From positions 1 to 64,000 of the forward strand of contig JAIXMP010000031.1 of NCBI GenBank assembly GCA_025677815.1: a DNA stretch of 64,000 nt. The letters run 5' to 3'. The translations under genes were made by a program, and so were the position numbers. Below the pieces are notes generated by a model that was not told the origin of the DNA, searched no databases, and worked only from the letters and a program-made list of their open reading frames with translations. This stretch comes from Phascolomyces articulosus. Taxonomy: Eukaryota; Mucoromycota; Mucoromycetes; Mucorales; Lichtheimiaceae. Positions 9,277-22,700 of the stretch are shown here, in pieces; position 1 is the stretch's first letter, and each line of letters begins with the position of its first letter.

Positions 9277-12200
9277 TACTTCATTCTCATTTCAAGATCA
9301 CAAAGTAAATGAATAATAAAGCTGAAACAACACACAGTGATGTACCTCATTATTAAAGTAAATATCATTTAATATACTGTTTTGAATAACTGGTTCTATT
9401 ATGTTATATTTTTCTTTGCTGTATATTATATTAACTCTTACCCTAAAGAATAAGTAACTTTATTTGCTGGCTAAATTTAGCAGTAGTATTAATTCACCTA
9501 TTGCAGTATTATTTCAAACATTGTTTCCAATAATATATACTTGTAATGATGTATACTATTACGACGATGTTACCCATGTGGTCCAGGATCAACATACCCG
9601 CGGATCATAGATATACAACGTTGTGGATAAATGGATAACGGAACTGCATCGTTGTAAATAAAAATATAAGAAAGATTAGATATCCCAGTTATTAGTGTAG
9701 GTCACTGTATTTAGTATAGATATTAACTAGCCCCTTATATTTCATTGTATATAAAAAGAGGGATCTTATAGACCAAGATCCCATCATCATTTTATCATCA
9801 TATATTACAGTTGTTATCATTCTTCTATCTCTTGTTATATCTCGCGCTTCCTCATCACAATGTCCAACAGAACCCGATTGTAAATATACAATATTGGACC
9901 TGCATTATTATAATACTTGTGAGATTCATATATGCTTTTTCGCCAAGGGTAGCACCAACATTGGCAATTAATTATTATAAAGTGTAACTTTTTTTTGCTT
10001 ATATGAATATATATGATGTAAAAAGAAATAAGATAATACTCATTAGTGATAGTGTCATAACTAAAAATAATCGTTACTACCATTTCCTTTTTTGATTTAT
10101 TTTTGTAATACCTTATCGCTGCTATTGTATTGCATTTAATTATGCCGCGTATTTATTATCCATCATCATAGTAATTATTCAAACATGTATTCAACTGACA
10201 GTCATGAACATTTATTGTCTTCTCTAGCATTCCTTATACATTACCATTACTAGTTTATTTTATATTTTATTATTATCACAAGTAGTTGAAAAAGATAAAA
10301 ATACTCCTCATCATTTAATCAATAAACATAATCTTTCACATCACTCTCTATTTTATCACTACTCTTCTGTTATCTTTATTTTTATTGGCTTGGTATTGAT
10401 CCGCCATATTCATTATGACAATAGGACTTTTTCCAAATAATAATAAGAAAAAAGAGGGCTTAGCGCTTAACAACAATAATAATAAAAGTACATCGAAATT
10501 AATCTAAATAACCACTAAAAGTTAGTTGTCCTCATGTCATAAATATGTAGTTATAATAAAATATTTGAAGGTGTGGAACGATCCCTTATTTTATTTTTAC
10601 ATAAGAATAATTTTCTCATACAAATAATGATTCGGTGTAGTATGTGGAACTAGAATTGAATCGATATCATTGTTTGGATATTAATCAAAGAATAGAGTGT
10701 ATATTCATATGACTGCCGACAGAAAAGAATAGTTGTTCATGGATGAGGGCATCTACTAATAAACAACAAGTATAAAGAACTATAAAAACTTATTTGGTAT
10801 GCATAGAGCATGATCTATCCAAAGATGTTGATGGTTGGGAATAATCTTAATAGCTATCGTTATTATCAATACAAGGAACACAAATAGGGACAACTAATTA
10901 TCGCAAGATCTATGACAATTTAGGCTATTTCTCTTTATTAGTAACGGTGCTACTCTATATAACCATACATCTGGTACGGGAAAAAAAACCAGTGCATAAT
11001 TAAATCATTATTGATTGAACTCAACCATTTTACGGAGAAAGAATACCAAAAACAAATTATCATCATTATTTCCATTTATTCATACTCTATAGCCGCAACT
11101 AACTTTTTTTTTGACAACTTATTATTCTATTACAGATTCAATAAAGTACAAACTAACGCAATAAATAAATAATGATGTTACATAATATAACCCTTTATTG
11201 GTGTAACGTTGTAAAAGGTGAATTATTATGCGCTTCACTACTAAAAACCACAAGAATATAAGGATCATATATTATATAAAAAATATACGAATATAATGAA
11301 ATAAGTATAGTAGTAATCGAGATATTGAAAGTATTTACATCATAATAATTATCACGTTGTTTTCATAATAACGTTTAAATTAGGTTTGGCATTGTAACAC
11401 CATTTATTCCGGAAGCAATTTTATTGACATGATGAAGAAAAAGGTCAACCTTTTTCATCAAATATTAACCAATATAATAAATATGAGTAATGTTTAGGTA
11501 GATGGGAATATAATGATAACAATTTGATTGCATAAGATCTATGTCATTTTTATGCTTAGTTACGTCATTGGAACAAAACCTAATAACATATAGTAGTACT
11601 TCTACTATTATTACGGGAAGAAGTATGCTGTATACATTTTTTAAGGAGATAATAAAAAGTACTCAACTCCGTCTCTTTCTTTTTTGAAGGAGAAGTAGAA
11701 GAAATACTTATCTCCTATTTTAATAAGCAACTCTTCTTTTATCTACAATAAAATTAATGTAAAACGGATCCGTTCGGTAGTAAAGTTTGGATAAGGTTGA
11801 CATACACAAACAAACTAGTAAGCAATAGCAAACAACCACGTAAAACAACTTGTACACAAAGCTCACGCGCATGAGTTAGGTTTTATTAAATAAATAAAGT
11901 AAACTTGATGCGGGGTAATAAAGGTACACACATACGGTCTTTTAAGATAAAATAACACCACCATCCACACATCCTTTTTTGATTGCCTGCGTTTTTGCAT
12001 TGATTAAAGAGTAATGCTTGAGGCTTTTTGTTTCCTTTCTTCTTCTTTTTCTTCTTGAACCTTGTTTAAACCAGGTTGATTTTTTTTATAACTACACTTT
12101 TCCTATCAGTATTATTGAAAACGAGTGCATAATAATCAGCAACTTGAAAACAACCCAACAAACAACCACAACCCAATAAAATATCAACCATTTTGTACAT

Positions 12201-12339
12201 ATATATAAATAACGCGCTTTTTTTTTTCATTCAAGAATTATCTATTCTTTTCTTTCAACCTTTATTATTATCCTAAAAACCAATCCTATTATCCTATTTT
12301 TCCCTTTTCTGTACCAAACAAAAGTAATATAACACCAAT
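9277..12339. other. long AT-rich upstream region of SKN7, no gene supported
   Basis: About 3 kb without a convincing gene. The part next to SKN7 (about 12000-12330) is pyrimidine-rich and contains TATA-like stretches near 12200-12215, as expected for its promoter and leader. Small frames such as the minus-strand one at 9835-10083 are low-complexity and were not accepted. Confidence 0.45.
9542..9859 (+). repeat. possible solo LTR (weak)
   Basis: A segment starting TGTAATGATG and ending CCTCATCACA, with imperfectly inverted ends, contains a clear TATA box (TATATAAAAAGAG near 9749-9762) about 110 bases before its end. This is LTR-like in layout. Flanking bases (ATACT and ATGTC) do not match as a target-site duplication and no second copy is in the window, so this is only a candidate. 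Confidence 0.25.
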
Positions 12340-12490
12340 ATGCAGATTCAACCTTCTTCTATTTTCAATGCAACATCTACCATGAGTTCATTACATACTT
12401 CTAATGACTCTACTCCCATTGGTATTCCCGAATTTGTCAAAAAGTTATTTCGGTGAGGAGAGGGCAAATAAAAGAAGGGGAATGAAAGGG

Positions 12491-12527
<37 letters not shown>

Positions 12528-15000
12528 AAATAGAAGTTTATCTTAAAAATCATTGATTGATGGCCCACCTTTATATATTAAAAATATAGGATGTTGGAAC
12601 AAGATTCTCATACGGATATATTGATATGGGGAATCGATGGTAAATCATTTGTTGTCAGAGATCCAAACGAATTTGCGCGTTTAATATTACCAAAGCATTT
12701 TAAACATTGTAACTTTGCCAGTTTTGTACGTCAATTGAATAAATATGATTTTCATAAAGTACGTAACCCAGAAGATGGTCAACGTCCCTATGGTGAGCAG
12801 GTAAATAACTAAATCTACTAGATCCCTTGATGCGACGATTATTATATCAAAAGAAATTTAAAATAAAAGAGCTCTTTTTATTTTTTTTCATTCTTCTATT
12901 CGGATGGATATTTAAAAAGGCTTGGGAGTTTCAACATTCACATTTTCAATACAATCGAAGAGATTTACTGGATGGTATCAAGGTAAAAAAAAAAAAGTTT
13001 AAAGAAACAGAAAATAAATAATAATCACGGATGTAACATTCTTTTTGGAAACCACTAAACTTTTTGTTGTTTGAATTAGCGCAAAACAACAGCTAAATCC
13101 TCTGTGGCACGGACCTCTTCCAGTACTACCATGACTATGCCATCAACAACAACGACCCATAGTTCTATTATTACAAATGAACAAGATAATAATGAATCAT
13201 TAACATCATCATCATCATCATCCAATCATACAAATACTAATGCCATGAATACATCATCATCCTCTTCGTCTTCTACATTCATATTATCTCCTTCGTTATC
13301 AAAAACAGCATCAATGAATAAAGAAGAAACGGACGAATTGAAAACGATTGTGTTTCATCTACAATCACAAATACAAGAGCTGCAACATCAACATACAAGT
13401 TTAACGCATCATTTACAAGGTCTTAGTCATAACTACAATGGTGTTATGGATACAATGTCTGAATTACGAAAATCCATGGCATCTCAAGATGAACTTATGA
13501 ACCAAGTAGCAACGCGTGTCATGATACATCATCATCAACACCATTTAGGTAACAAAATATTCTATTTGCCTTTTTTTTTTAAAAAAAAAGTGATTGGGGG
13601 TGGATATTATTATTATTATTTTTGTTGGGACTCGGTCTGATGACTATAATAATAATAATAACAATAATACCACTTGTTTGGAATTAGTAAAACAAGAACA
13701 AAACAGTATGGATAACGTACAACAAATGTTGGAGTCATACGGTCAAGTCTCACTACAATCAGATCGACAAATGGAACAAATTTCAAAGCATATTGAATCA
13801 TTACAACAAATTTTATATTCAGATACCCCATTGTTGTTGTCCTCGTCATATGATGTCGTACAACAACAACAACAACAACAAACACAAGAACAGCAAAAAA
13901 CGGAAAATAAACATCATTTCTTACAACAACAACAATCTAGTACTGCATTTTCATCATCTACTTCACCTACTAATACTACAACATCAACCCAAAATACAAC
14001 ACCAACTCTATGTTCTCAACCTTACCATACAACGGATGAATCCATTAATACAACAGCAACAGTTGTCAATTATCCAGAAAACTTAAGAAATAACGTTGGC
14101 ATAGTTTCGGCTGCTACAACAACAGCAACGAGTACCCATGTTACCATACCCACAACGATGATGGGAACAGTGCCCAATACTCCAAGGAAAAGGACCCGCG
14201 AACCTTCAGTATTACCATGGTCTGTGCCACCTAGAGTATTATTGGTGGATGATGATTCTATGTTTAGACAAATATCTACTCGACTATTACAATTGGCTGG
14301 ATGTATTATTGATGTGGCTGTGGATGGTGTTGAAGCATGTAACAAGATAGGATCCAGTGAATATGACCTTGTTTTAATGGTAACTCTTTTTTTTTTCTTT
14401 CCCTGGATAAAGATGATGATCATATCACTCAGAAAATAGAAAGGAAGGGGAAAAAGAAAGGGAGAGAGGTGTGGGGTAAATGATGAAGCAATTTGTATTA
14501 TATTAAGAATAATAATAATAATAAAACACATACTTCTTGTTTAGGATATTATGATGCCAAAATTGGATGGGATTTCGGCAACGCGGACCATCCGACAACA
14601 TGATACTTGGACACCGATCATTTCCATGACATCTAATACAACTGATAAAGATATCCATAAATATATCATTAGTGGAATGACAGATGTGTTACCAAAACCT
14701 GTCGATCGTAGTGTCTTGACAAAATTATTAGAACGTTATTGTGCTCATTTAAAATTGACGATGCAACGTAATCATCAAGATTATCCTACCACCGTGATTA
14801 TGAGTGGCCATCCTTTTTCAAGTTTACCTACAATTGAACAACCATCATTCTATGCAACAGCACCTTCTATCGTACCTATGGAAGGGTCATCATCTCCATT
14901 TATTTATCCTCCTTTTGAGCAACAACAAGAGAATAATAATAATAATGAAGAAGGTGGTGAAGGAGGAGTCCCAGTGAAAAGACAAAGAATAATACAATAA
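12340..15000 (+). CDS. SKN7: SKN7-like transcription factor: HSF DNA-binding domain plus response-regulator receiver
   Basis: Six exons: 12340-12452, 12590-12800, 12920-12982, 13080-13548, 13688-14379 and 14545-15000, giving 667 aa. Residues about 30-132 form an HSF-type winged helix ([37 protein letters not shown]). A predicted coiled coil with heptad Leu/Gln lies about 205-260. Poly-Gln and Thr/Asn-rich linkers follow. A receiver domain spans about 468-585, with the acidic pocket D473-D475, phospho-acceptor D517 in LMDIMMP, and K567 in LPKPVD. In yeasts Skn7 is phosphorylated through the Sln1-Ypd1 relay and drives oxidative, osmotic and wall-stress genes in the nucleus. Introns 1 and 2 split the HSF domain, and intron 5 falls just before the D517 codon. 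The start is the only ATG that joins exon 1 to the HSF domain. The gene lies 504 bp upstream of an MCM1 homologue on the same strand. Confidence 0.95.
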
Positions 15001-15504
15001 AAATAAATAAAAAGAAAAATTGGAAATCACTTTTTTTTTTTTTGGTCCTACAATCCAAATTTTTTTTAATAATGAAAACCACTTTTTTTTTTCTTTCTTC
15101 TTTTTCTTCTTCTTCTTTCACCAAAGTGAGCTCCTTTTTCTACTTCTTTATAAACCTCGTTTCAATATTTTATATTAACAAACTCCCTTTTTATTATTAT
15201 TAGTGGTATACATCAAAAGAAACAACCACAAAAAAAAAGGACTCCTATTTTTTTTATTAAGCTTTTTTTTTATATAAAAAAACTAAAAAAAGATAAAATC
15301 CCAAATCAAGTTTTTTTTTTCTTCACAACTACCTTTTTTATCCTTAAGCTTATTTTTCTTTTTTTTAAAAAACAACACCTGCAGTCAATATATCATATTT
15401 TAAGGTGGTCTTTTTATATATACGTGTACTATTCCATATCTATCCATCATAGAAAAACGCATAGGCCAATAACAAACTTTTTTTTTTTCTACATAAAAAA
15501 AAAA
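15001..15504. promoter_or_regulatory. SKN7-MCM1 intergenic region
   Basis: About 500 bp of alternating A and T homopolymer runs and pyrimidine tracts, holding the SKN7 3' end and the MCM1-like promoter. A TATA-like run (TTTTTATATATACG) at about 15411-15424 lies some 85 bases before the MCM1-like ATG. No separate gene is seen. Confidence 0.5.
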
Positions 15505-16383
15505 ATGCAACAACAACCACCTAATTATTATCAACCTCAACAACAAGCTTATATGTTAGCTCAACAACAACAACAAGAACAACATGCTGCGGCGGTTGCT
15601 GCTGTCGCTGCTGCTGCTTCAAGTACTACACCAGTGAATAACAACAATAATACAACAACAACAGTCACTACTAATAGCAACAATAACGAAGATATGGAAG
15701 ATGATTCAGATGATGAAGGAAGTAAACCTGGTAGTAAACGAAGTGGTCGACGTAAAATCAAAATTGAATATATTGAAGATAAATCTCGACGTCATATCAC
15801 GTTTTCCAAACGAAAGGCGGGTATTATGAAAAAGGTAGAATCCCATATTTTTTTTTCTTTTTTTCGCTCCTAATATTGGAACTGACTGACTGACTGATAA
15901 AATATATATTATAGGCTTATGAATTAAGTACATTGACTGGAACACAAGTATTATTACTGGTAGTATCTGAAACAGGTTTGGTGTATACATTTACTACACC
16001 GAAACTTCAACCCCTTGTTACGAAACCTGAAGGAAAGAATTTAATTCAATCTTGTTTAAATGCACCCGACAATAATAATAATAATACTATGGAGAATAAT
16101 AACAACAATAATAATAATGAAGCATCATCAACAACATCTATGTCTCGTATACAACAACAACAACAACATGTAGATATAAAGGATACGAGAGTAAGTGAAT
16201 AAAAAAGGAAATATGACAATAATACATCATGAACTCAACGATCCTCTTTTTTTTATATATATTTAGGCGTATGGTGGATTAGTGGGTCCATCTTCATCAT
16301 CCTCTTCTACTTCATCTTATGGATATCCAAATTATCTTCAACAGTCACGACCTGATTCAGGAGGAGCCACCATTCCAAGATAA
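15505..16383 (+). CDS. MCM1: MCM1/SRF-type MADS-box transcription factor
   Basis: Three exons: 15505-15834, 15915-16190 and 16267-16383, giving 240 aa. The N-terminus is Gln/Ala/Asn/Thr-rich, then acidic (EDMEDDSDDEG). A complete SRF-type MADS plus SAM domain spans about 81-165, with GRRKIKIEYIEDK, RHITFSKRKAGIMKK, then ELSTLTGTQVLLLVVSE and the LIQSCLNAP box typical of Mcm1. Intron 1 falls inside the MADS helix, after IMKK. The tail is Asn/Gln/Ser-rich and carries no known domain. Mcm1 proteins bind CC(A/T)6GG-type sites as dimers and recruit cofactors for mating, cell-cycle and wall genes. Start: the ATG after a poly(A) leader gives MQQQPP; upstream frame has only low-complexity content. 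Same strand as SKN7 and BRF1. Confidence 0.95.
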
Positions 16384-16866
16384 TTTAATTGATAAATATA
16401 ATTTATTATTATTCTCCTTTTTTTTACGATAATCCGTATTTATAACCTCATGACAACATTTTTTTCCCTTTTTATATTCTTTTTTGTTTCTGTATTCATT
16501 ATTATACCATCCAAAATAAATATGTGTCTTAATTTTCTAAAGTAGCTACATGATTATGAAATTGCGTATTGACCAAAAGTGATTTGAATTCAGTTCCTAA
16601 TGAATAAAAATAAGTATACATGCTTACATGTTATTATATATATAAATAAACAAACAAATCAAAGGATTGTTTCCCACGTAAAAAGCTTTGGATCAAGTCC
16701 TTATCTTGTATTTTATATCGAATGTGACTCACATTACCAAACTTGGATGTTCAGATACTTTTTTTTTTTGGCCCTTTCGCACAACACGCATATTTTTTTT
16801 TTTACGCCTAAAAAAAAACCTATATATCTATTTAAATTAGACATTATAGAAAATAAAGACATTGAC
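16384..16866. promoter_or_regulatory. MCM1-BRF1 intergenic region
   Basis: About 480 bp of AT-rich DNA with T-runs, holding the MCM1 3' end and the BRF1 promoter. An open frame runs from 16600 into BRF1 exon 1, but its upstream part is low-complexity and there is no family support for extending BRF1 into it. Confidence 0.45.
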
Positions 16867-17694
16867 ATGCGTTGTCGATGTGGATCAAGTAAAACAGAAA
16901 CCGATGCCGCCTCAGGCACCATTGTCTGTGTTGGGTGTGGTGAGGTAAATTTAATAGATAACTTCATTTCATAAAGTTTTTATATTAGGTGAAAATAATG
17001 TGTTCTTGTTTCGATCGCGTTTTTTTTTTTTTTTTTTTTTTCATTTTTTCACATGGTTATATATATATATATATGTATATGTATATTTAGGTGCTTGAAG
17101 AAAATACCATTGTATCGGAAGTCACCTTTCAAGAAATCAGTGGTGGTAAAACTGTATTGTCTGGTTCATTTGCTGGCGATTCAGGTAAAGATATAGAATT
17201 CTATAGAAAGTTGCGATATTTATCATGGATCGTAAATAACTAAATAATAATAATAATAATAATAATCAGGTCGAATTTCTGGTGGTGGACCCTTTGGTCG
17301 TGGTCGTGGTAAAGAAGGTCAAGAACAAGCAATGGAAAATGGTAATTATAATCAATGCAATGAATATCGTACTGAAAAAAAATAACTTACACATCGATCA
17401 TCTATCTCTTTTTCAGGTCGACATAAAATTGCTCGATTAGCTTTCGCATTACATCTTCCAGAACGTTATCGAGAATCCGCCCAAAGATATTATAATTTAG
17501 CTGTCGTCAATCGATTCACCCGTGGTCGTAAATCAGAACATGTTGCTGCGGTGTGTCTCTATATCGTATGTCGTAACGAAAAAAGTTCACAAATGTTAAT
17601 TGATTTTTCGGATTTGCTTCAAGTAAGAAATAAAGGAAACATTATAAAAGAGAAAGACGAATTAAAAAAATAAAATAAAAAAGAAGAGATCTTG

Positions 17695-17728
<34 letters not shown>

Positions 17729-19746
17729 ATGGATGCATCCATCTTTTTTCTAGGCCAACGTATTTGTTCTTGGTTCCACTTTTCTTAAATTGGTGCGTAC
17801 ACTTAATCTTAAACTACCCCTGATCGATCCATCTATTTATATTTCACGTTTTGCAGCTGCTTTGGATTTTGGTGATTATACGCAACGTGTTGCTCATGAT
17901 GCTGTTCGATTAGTACAACGAATGGATCGGGATTGGATTAGAACAGGTCGTCGACCTGCTGGTATTTGTGGTGCTTGTTTATTAATGGCCGCACGGATCA
18001 ATGGATTTCGTCGTACAACACGAGAAATGATTTATATTGTCAAAGTTGCTGAAATAACCATTCATAACAGGTAAATGAGAAAACACAGAATGATATATAT
18101 ATTTACAATCAAAAGAAAAATTTGACTAAAAAGAGGGACGGGCAAAATATAATTCAATGATAATAGATTAAAAGAATTTAAACAAACTGAATCAGCCAAT
18201 TTATCAGTACGTGATTTTCGAAACATGTGGCTCGAAAATGAAGCAGATCCTCCAGCATTTATTAAAGCACGAAAAGAACAAGAAGCAAATAAACAAAGAG
18301 TTGGAATGAAACGGAAACGAAAGAGTAGTGATAACGAAGAAAACGTCGAGGGAGAAGAGAATGAAAATGACGAAGAGGAGGATGAAGAAGAAGAAGAAGA
18401 CGTAGAAAACCAAAAACAACAAGGACAAAAATCAAAAGCGAAATTAAAAAGTGACGATGAATTCAATGATAGTAATGAGGAAGACGATGATGAATTTGTA
18501 TCAAGATCTGACCTTGAATCCATGAATCGACAACCTATGGTAATTGCAGCTAATAGTCCAGCCAATGTCAGTGTATTATCCCATGACGATCTTAGTGTTT
18601 CTACAGCACCTACACCACCTGCATCTACTGCTGGATCCTTTTTACGCATACCGTCCAGTTTGAATTCAAGTGCCATGAATGAAAAAGAGGATACCCAAAC
18701 AACATTGGTCAATAATACAAATGATGATGATACACAAGCAACAGCAGTCAATCCTGTATTAGCACAGGAAGCGGAAACGTTGGGCAAAGAAATGGATGAA
18801 TGGATGCATGATACTTCTTTTATCAAGGAATCAGAGGCTTTTGGTAAATTTTTTATTTCTCCATATGAAAAAAAAAGATGGATCGATGTATGTGTAATTT
18901 ATATTCATTGTTGCTTATATATATATATATATATAGAAAAAGAAGCAGAAGAGTTAGAACAAGCTACTGCCGCCGCCAGAAAGCAAGCCGAAGATGATGA
19001 AAATTTATCCGATGTTGATGATGAAGAAATTGAAGCCATGATCCTTACTCCATCTGAAGTGAAAATCAAATCAAGAATTTGGTATGATGCGAATAAGGAT
19101 TATTTGGAAGAAATGAAGGTGAAATTACAAAAGATTGAAATGGATCGACGTAATGGTATCTTTATTAAACGTGTAAGTGTTTTTCTTAACATGATCCAGA
19201 TCGGATAGAGCCAAAAAAAATTGTTATTCGCCTCATCGATAACTTATTCTTTGCAATGATTAATAGAAAGGACCCAAAAAACGTAAATTCACACCTTCTT
19301 CTACACCTGCAGAAGCTGCAAAACAATTACTCACATCGAAGAAATTTTCAAAAAAGATTAATCAAGCAGTGTTTGATGGCATGTTTGAATCAGCTGAAGC
19401 CATTGAAAAGATCAAAGAAGTGGATAAATTCAGAGAAATTTTACGAGAAGCCAATATTGATGAAAACACAGGAGACTATTCTGCTTATGAAGTCGTAGAA
19501 GAATCAGGGGATACCCAAGCTTCGAAAAAACGGAAAGATGGAAAAGAAAATGAAGCGTTATTGCAATCCATGAATAAATCTGATGGACAAGCAGCAGAGG
19601 ATGGAGAGGAGGAAGATGATGATGATGAAGATATTGATTTGGATGATATGGCGGATGATGAACGAATGATGTTGGAAGGTCGTCGTCGTATGGGTTGGAC
19701 TGAAATGGGTGCAGATGAAGATTATTATGATTATGATGATGATTAA
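16867..19746 (+). CDS. BRF1: TFIIIB subunit BRF1 (TFIIB-related factor)
   Basis: Eight exons: 16867-16944, 17091-17184, 17270-17341, 17417-17622, 17754-18070, 18167-18843, 18937-19172 and 19267-19746, giving 719 aa. Brf1 bridges TFIIIC, TBP and RNA polymerase III at tRNA and 5S genes. Order of parts: zinc ribbon (residues 3-25), a glycine-rich linker (SGGGPFGRGRG), two cyclin folds (about 88-265, with RRPAGICGACLLMAARING), a long acidic Lys/Glu linker, and the Brf1-specific TBP/Bdp1-binding region (DVDDEEIEAM... IWYDANKDYLEEM). It ends in an Asp/Glu-rich tail with YYDYDDD. The zinc ribbon has C3-x-C5 where C-x2-C is usual. Intron 6 (18844-18936) is 93 nt, stop-free and in phase. Intron 4 contains an A-run of about 30. 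Confidence 0.96.
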
Positions 19747-22700
19747 AAAAAAACTATGCATCTTCATTTGACATCCATCATCATCATCATTCACTATTTT
19801 TTTAAAAATATCATGTAAAATCAAATATCCTGTATATATACAAAAAAACAATAATAGCAACAAGAAGTCTTCCTATTTTATCCCTCTCCCCCATCATTCA
19901 CTTCACAACTTACAACAACTTTCATTATCTTTTGTAGCTATACATAATACTCTAATTTTTTTTATAATATCTGCATTTAGTTCATTTTCATTCCTCTCTC
20001 TTTTTTTCCCCCTTCGTCATCTTTATCTTAAAGAACGATAATAAAAAAGAATTCCCATTATTAGCATCATATATAAACGTTTTCATTACCAAATTATTTT
20101 TAAACCCTGATGTACTTTAGTTGATGAAGAGAAGAAAAAAATGTTTATTATTATTATCTAACAAAAATACGTAAAAAGAAAGAAATGATGGAAGAGTTGG
20201 ATTTTTATACAAAGGATGATACGAAAACATGTACCTCTTGCTTGACCATCCATATGTTGCGAGGACAATATGGAAGTGTGATACTAACTTGTGATGATAC
20301 TTTCTTCCTTGTAGACAGATATATTACAGATTTGATGAAACGGATATAGCTTTTTTTTATACTTTATCATTTTCTAGCGACTCACAAAGTAGGAGCATTT
20401 CTATACTACGAAAGTGATTTATTCCTGACATATCAGGTATTGTACATGAATTATGCTTACTGTTGATTTTTAGGTTCTTTTTTTTTGCCCTTTTAGGATC
20501 AACCACGTTTGCAATCAGTAGCTTTCATTTAGAACATTGAATATCATCTGTATTACGTATAAATAAATTAATATACAGCCCTCCTTTCATAAAAAGCAAA
20601 CAGTAGAATATTCAGATTATTTATATTACGTTATACAATGTATAGAAGCCTCCCCATTCTGCTTCAAATCCAGTTACCAAGAATTATTGAGTGTATCCTT
20701 CATTCATCACGATTACCATTATTTGTGAACTTTGAACCATCTCGCCATCATGAAATCGTTTTCTATCTCTTTTTGGCAACTAGGAAATCCCATTTCTTCT
20801 TACGGGGAAAAAAAGCATAAAGTAGAATGGATATCTTGGATCAATTCAATAGAAATAATAATAACAATTTTTTATATATGTTATGATAAAACTTTCAGTT
20901 TGTAAGTCTGAAATGAATAATATGAAATTAAAACAAGCCAATTGTGTGGGCGTTGAGTGATCAAAAGATAATTATAAGGTAAAGATTTAATGAATCAAAA
21001 GTTGTGGGTATTTATATGTTCCTGAAATAGTTGCGCAGTAAAAGATGATAATATTAAGAATAATAAAAAGCTGTGCTAATACTAAATAGGGGAATTACAA
21101 ATAATTGAATGATCCACGCGATGGGGATCTACAAAATAATAATAGAGAGAATAATAAGATATTTGGCGAAGTGGAATTTTAGTTACAATATGTTCAAAGT
21201 ACGACAGGAGGCGCGAGAAAAAAAAGTGATTTACATCATAACGATGGAAAAGATGTTTTTTTTTTTTAAAAAAATATAAAGCATTGCACACAATTGAGGC
21301 AATTGGTACGTGGCCTTATTAGACAATCATAAATAAAATTCATATAATTAGAATAAGAAGAAGATGAACTTTCTGTCGATATATATTTATTATTATTATT
21401 GTATGCAATAAGTGAGTGTTTTTCTGCGGATATTGCTCGCAAGTTTTCGATATGTTTTCTTCTCTCGAATTTCTCTATCCAAACAATTGAAGGTTATAGT
21501 AGCTTCTTCATTATATAACTTGGTACTGATACTCCTTACCACGTATATTGACTCAGTAGGCATATTATTAACCAAATGCCCTTTAGCCAAATATACATAT
21601 TAGGACTGGCAAATAATATAAAGAATGCCACCATATTTCACTTAACACGCCCAACAACGAGAATTGATATGGTAACTTTCCTTCCACCACTTGATTAAGC
21701 AAAATATACTTAAGTAATAAGGTGATATGATTTGATAATCTTACATATTTGATACGCACCAAAGTAGTAATGGTATATTAAAAAATACATCATGTGCTCC
21801 GCAAACTAATCTACTGTGGATGCTCAATCCCTATGTTCACCATGAGAGTTTGTTTATATCAAGTCTTCCATATTACAGATATGACTCGGGTCTCAATGAT
21901 ATATAGATGCTTGTCCAGATGTAGATAACATGACGAGACAGTAATACAATAGCTTGATAACTGGAATTCTATAATGGTATAGTATTTTTCGAGAAATCAT
22001 ACGAGTCTTCACACTTGTATTTGTAATTTGGCTTGGGAATTGATCAGCCATGTTTTATAATCTCTTGTATAAATAATCTTGTCCTTAAAAACAAAATGAT
22101 GCTCGAGGTGCTGTTTGAAATTGGGTGAAGAGACCTTGTTGTCGGCTTCACTAATGTCTAATTCACCATACTTTTTATCACATCAACGAATGTATCTGAT
22201 GTTGAATCGCATTTTCCCAAGCATTCATTGACTATCAATTTCTTGCCGTATATTCCTTAGAATTAATTTTTTTCTACTTTTATAAACGATACTCAAGTAT
22301 TTTATCTGATTATTAGGATATTATTTGTCTATCTTCTCACCACGATATTTAGGTATTTGAACAGAGCATAGAATTCGCGTTGCTCGATTTTTTTTTGTTC
22401 TATTCAACCATACGTCGGATTGTATCCTTTTCATCAATTTTGATATCAACGGACGATGAGGCATTTGAAGATATAATAACTTCTTAAAATAACTTAGGCA
22501 ACTCAATTCGTAATTGAAGCTCATGAACCAATGCCAATTTGAGAGAGCGTCAAAATTTACGTGTTTGTATGCGCAAGAATTACTATTAACGGACTATACA
22601 TTTTTCAAAGAAAAAAGTGACTCATTTATGTTTCCCGTCAGAGCATTTCAATCTTTTCGTTGTCAATAATAAAAATAACAGGTAATCAGTGTCGCCATAC

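Noticed and set aside
16600..16866. Upstream in-frame extension of BRF1 exon 1
   Set aside because: The frame is open by chance through T/A-rich sequence and encodes low-complexity residues. The zinc ribbon begins right at the ATG at 16867.
18062..18826. 254-codon minus-strand frame across BRF1 exon 6
   Set aside because: It is the antisense of the acidic, Lys/Glu-rich linker of BRF1 and reads poly-Ser/Phe. The sense strand has clear family motifs and splice sites.
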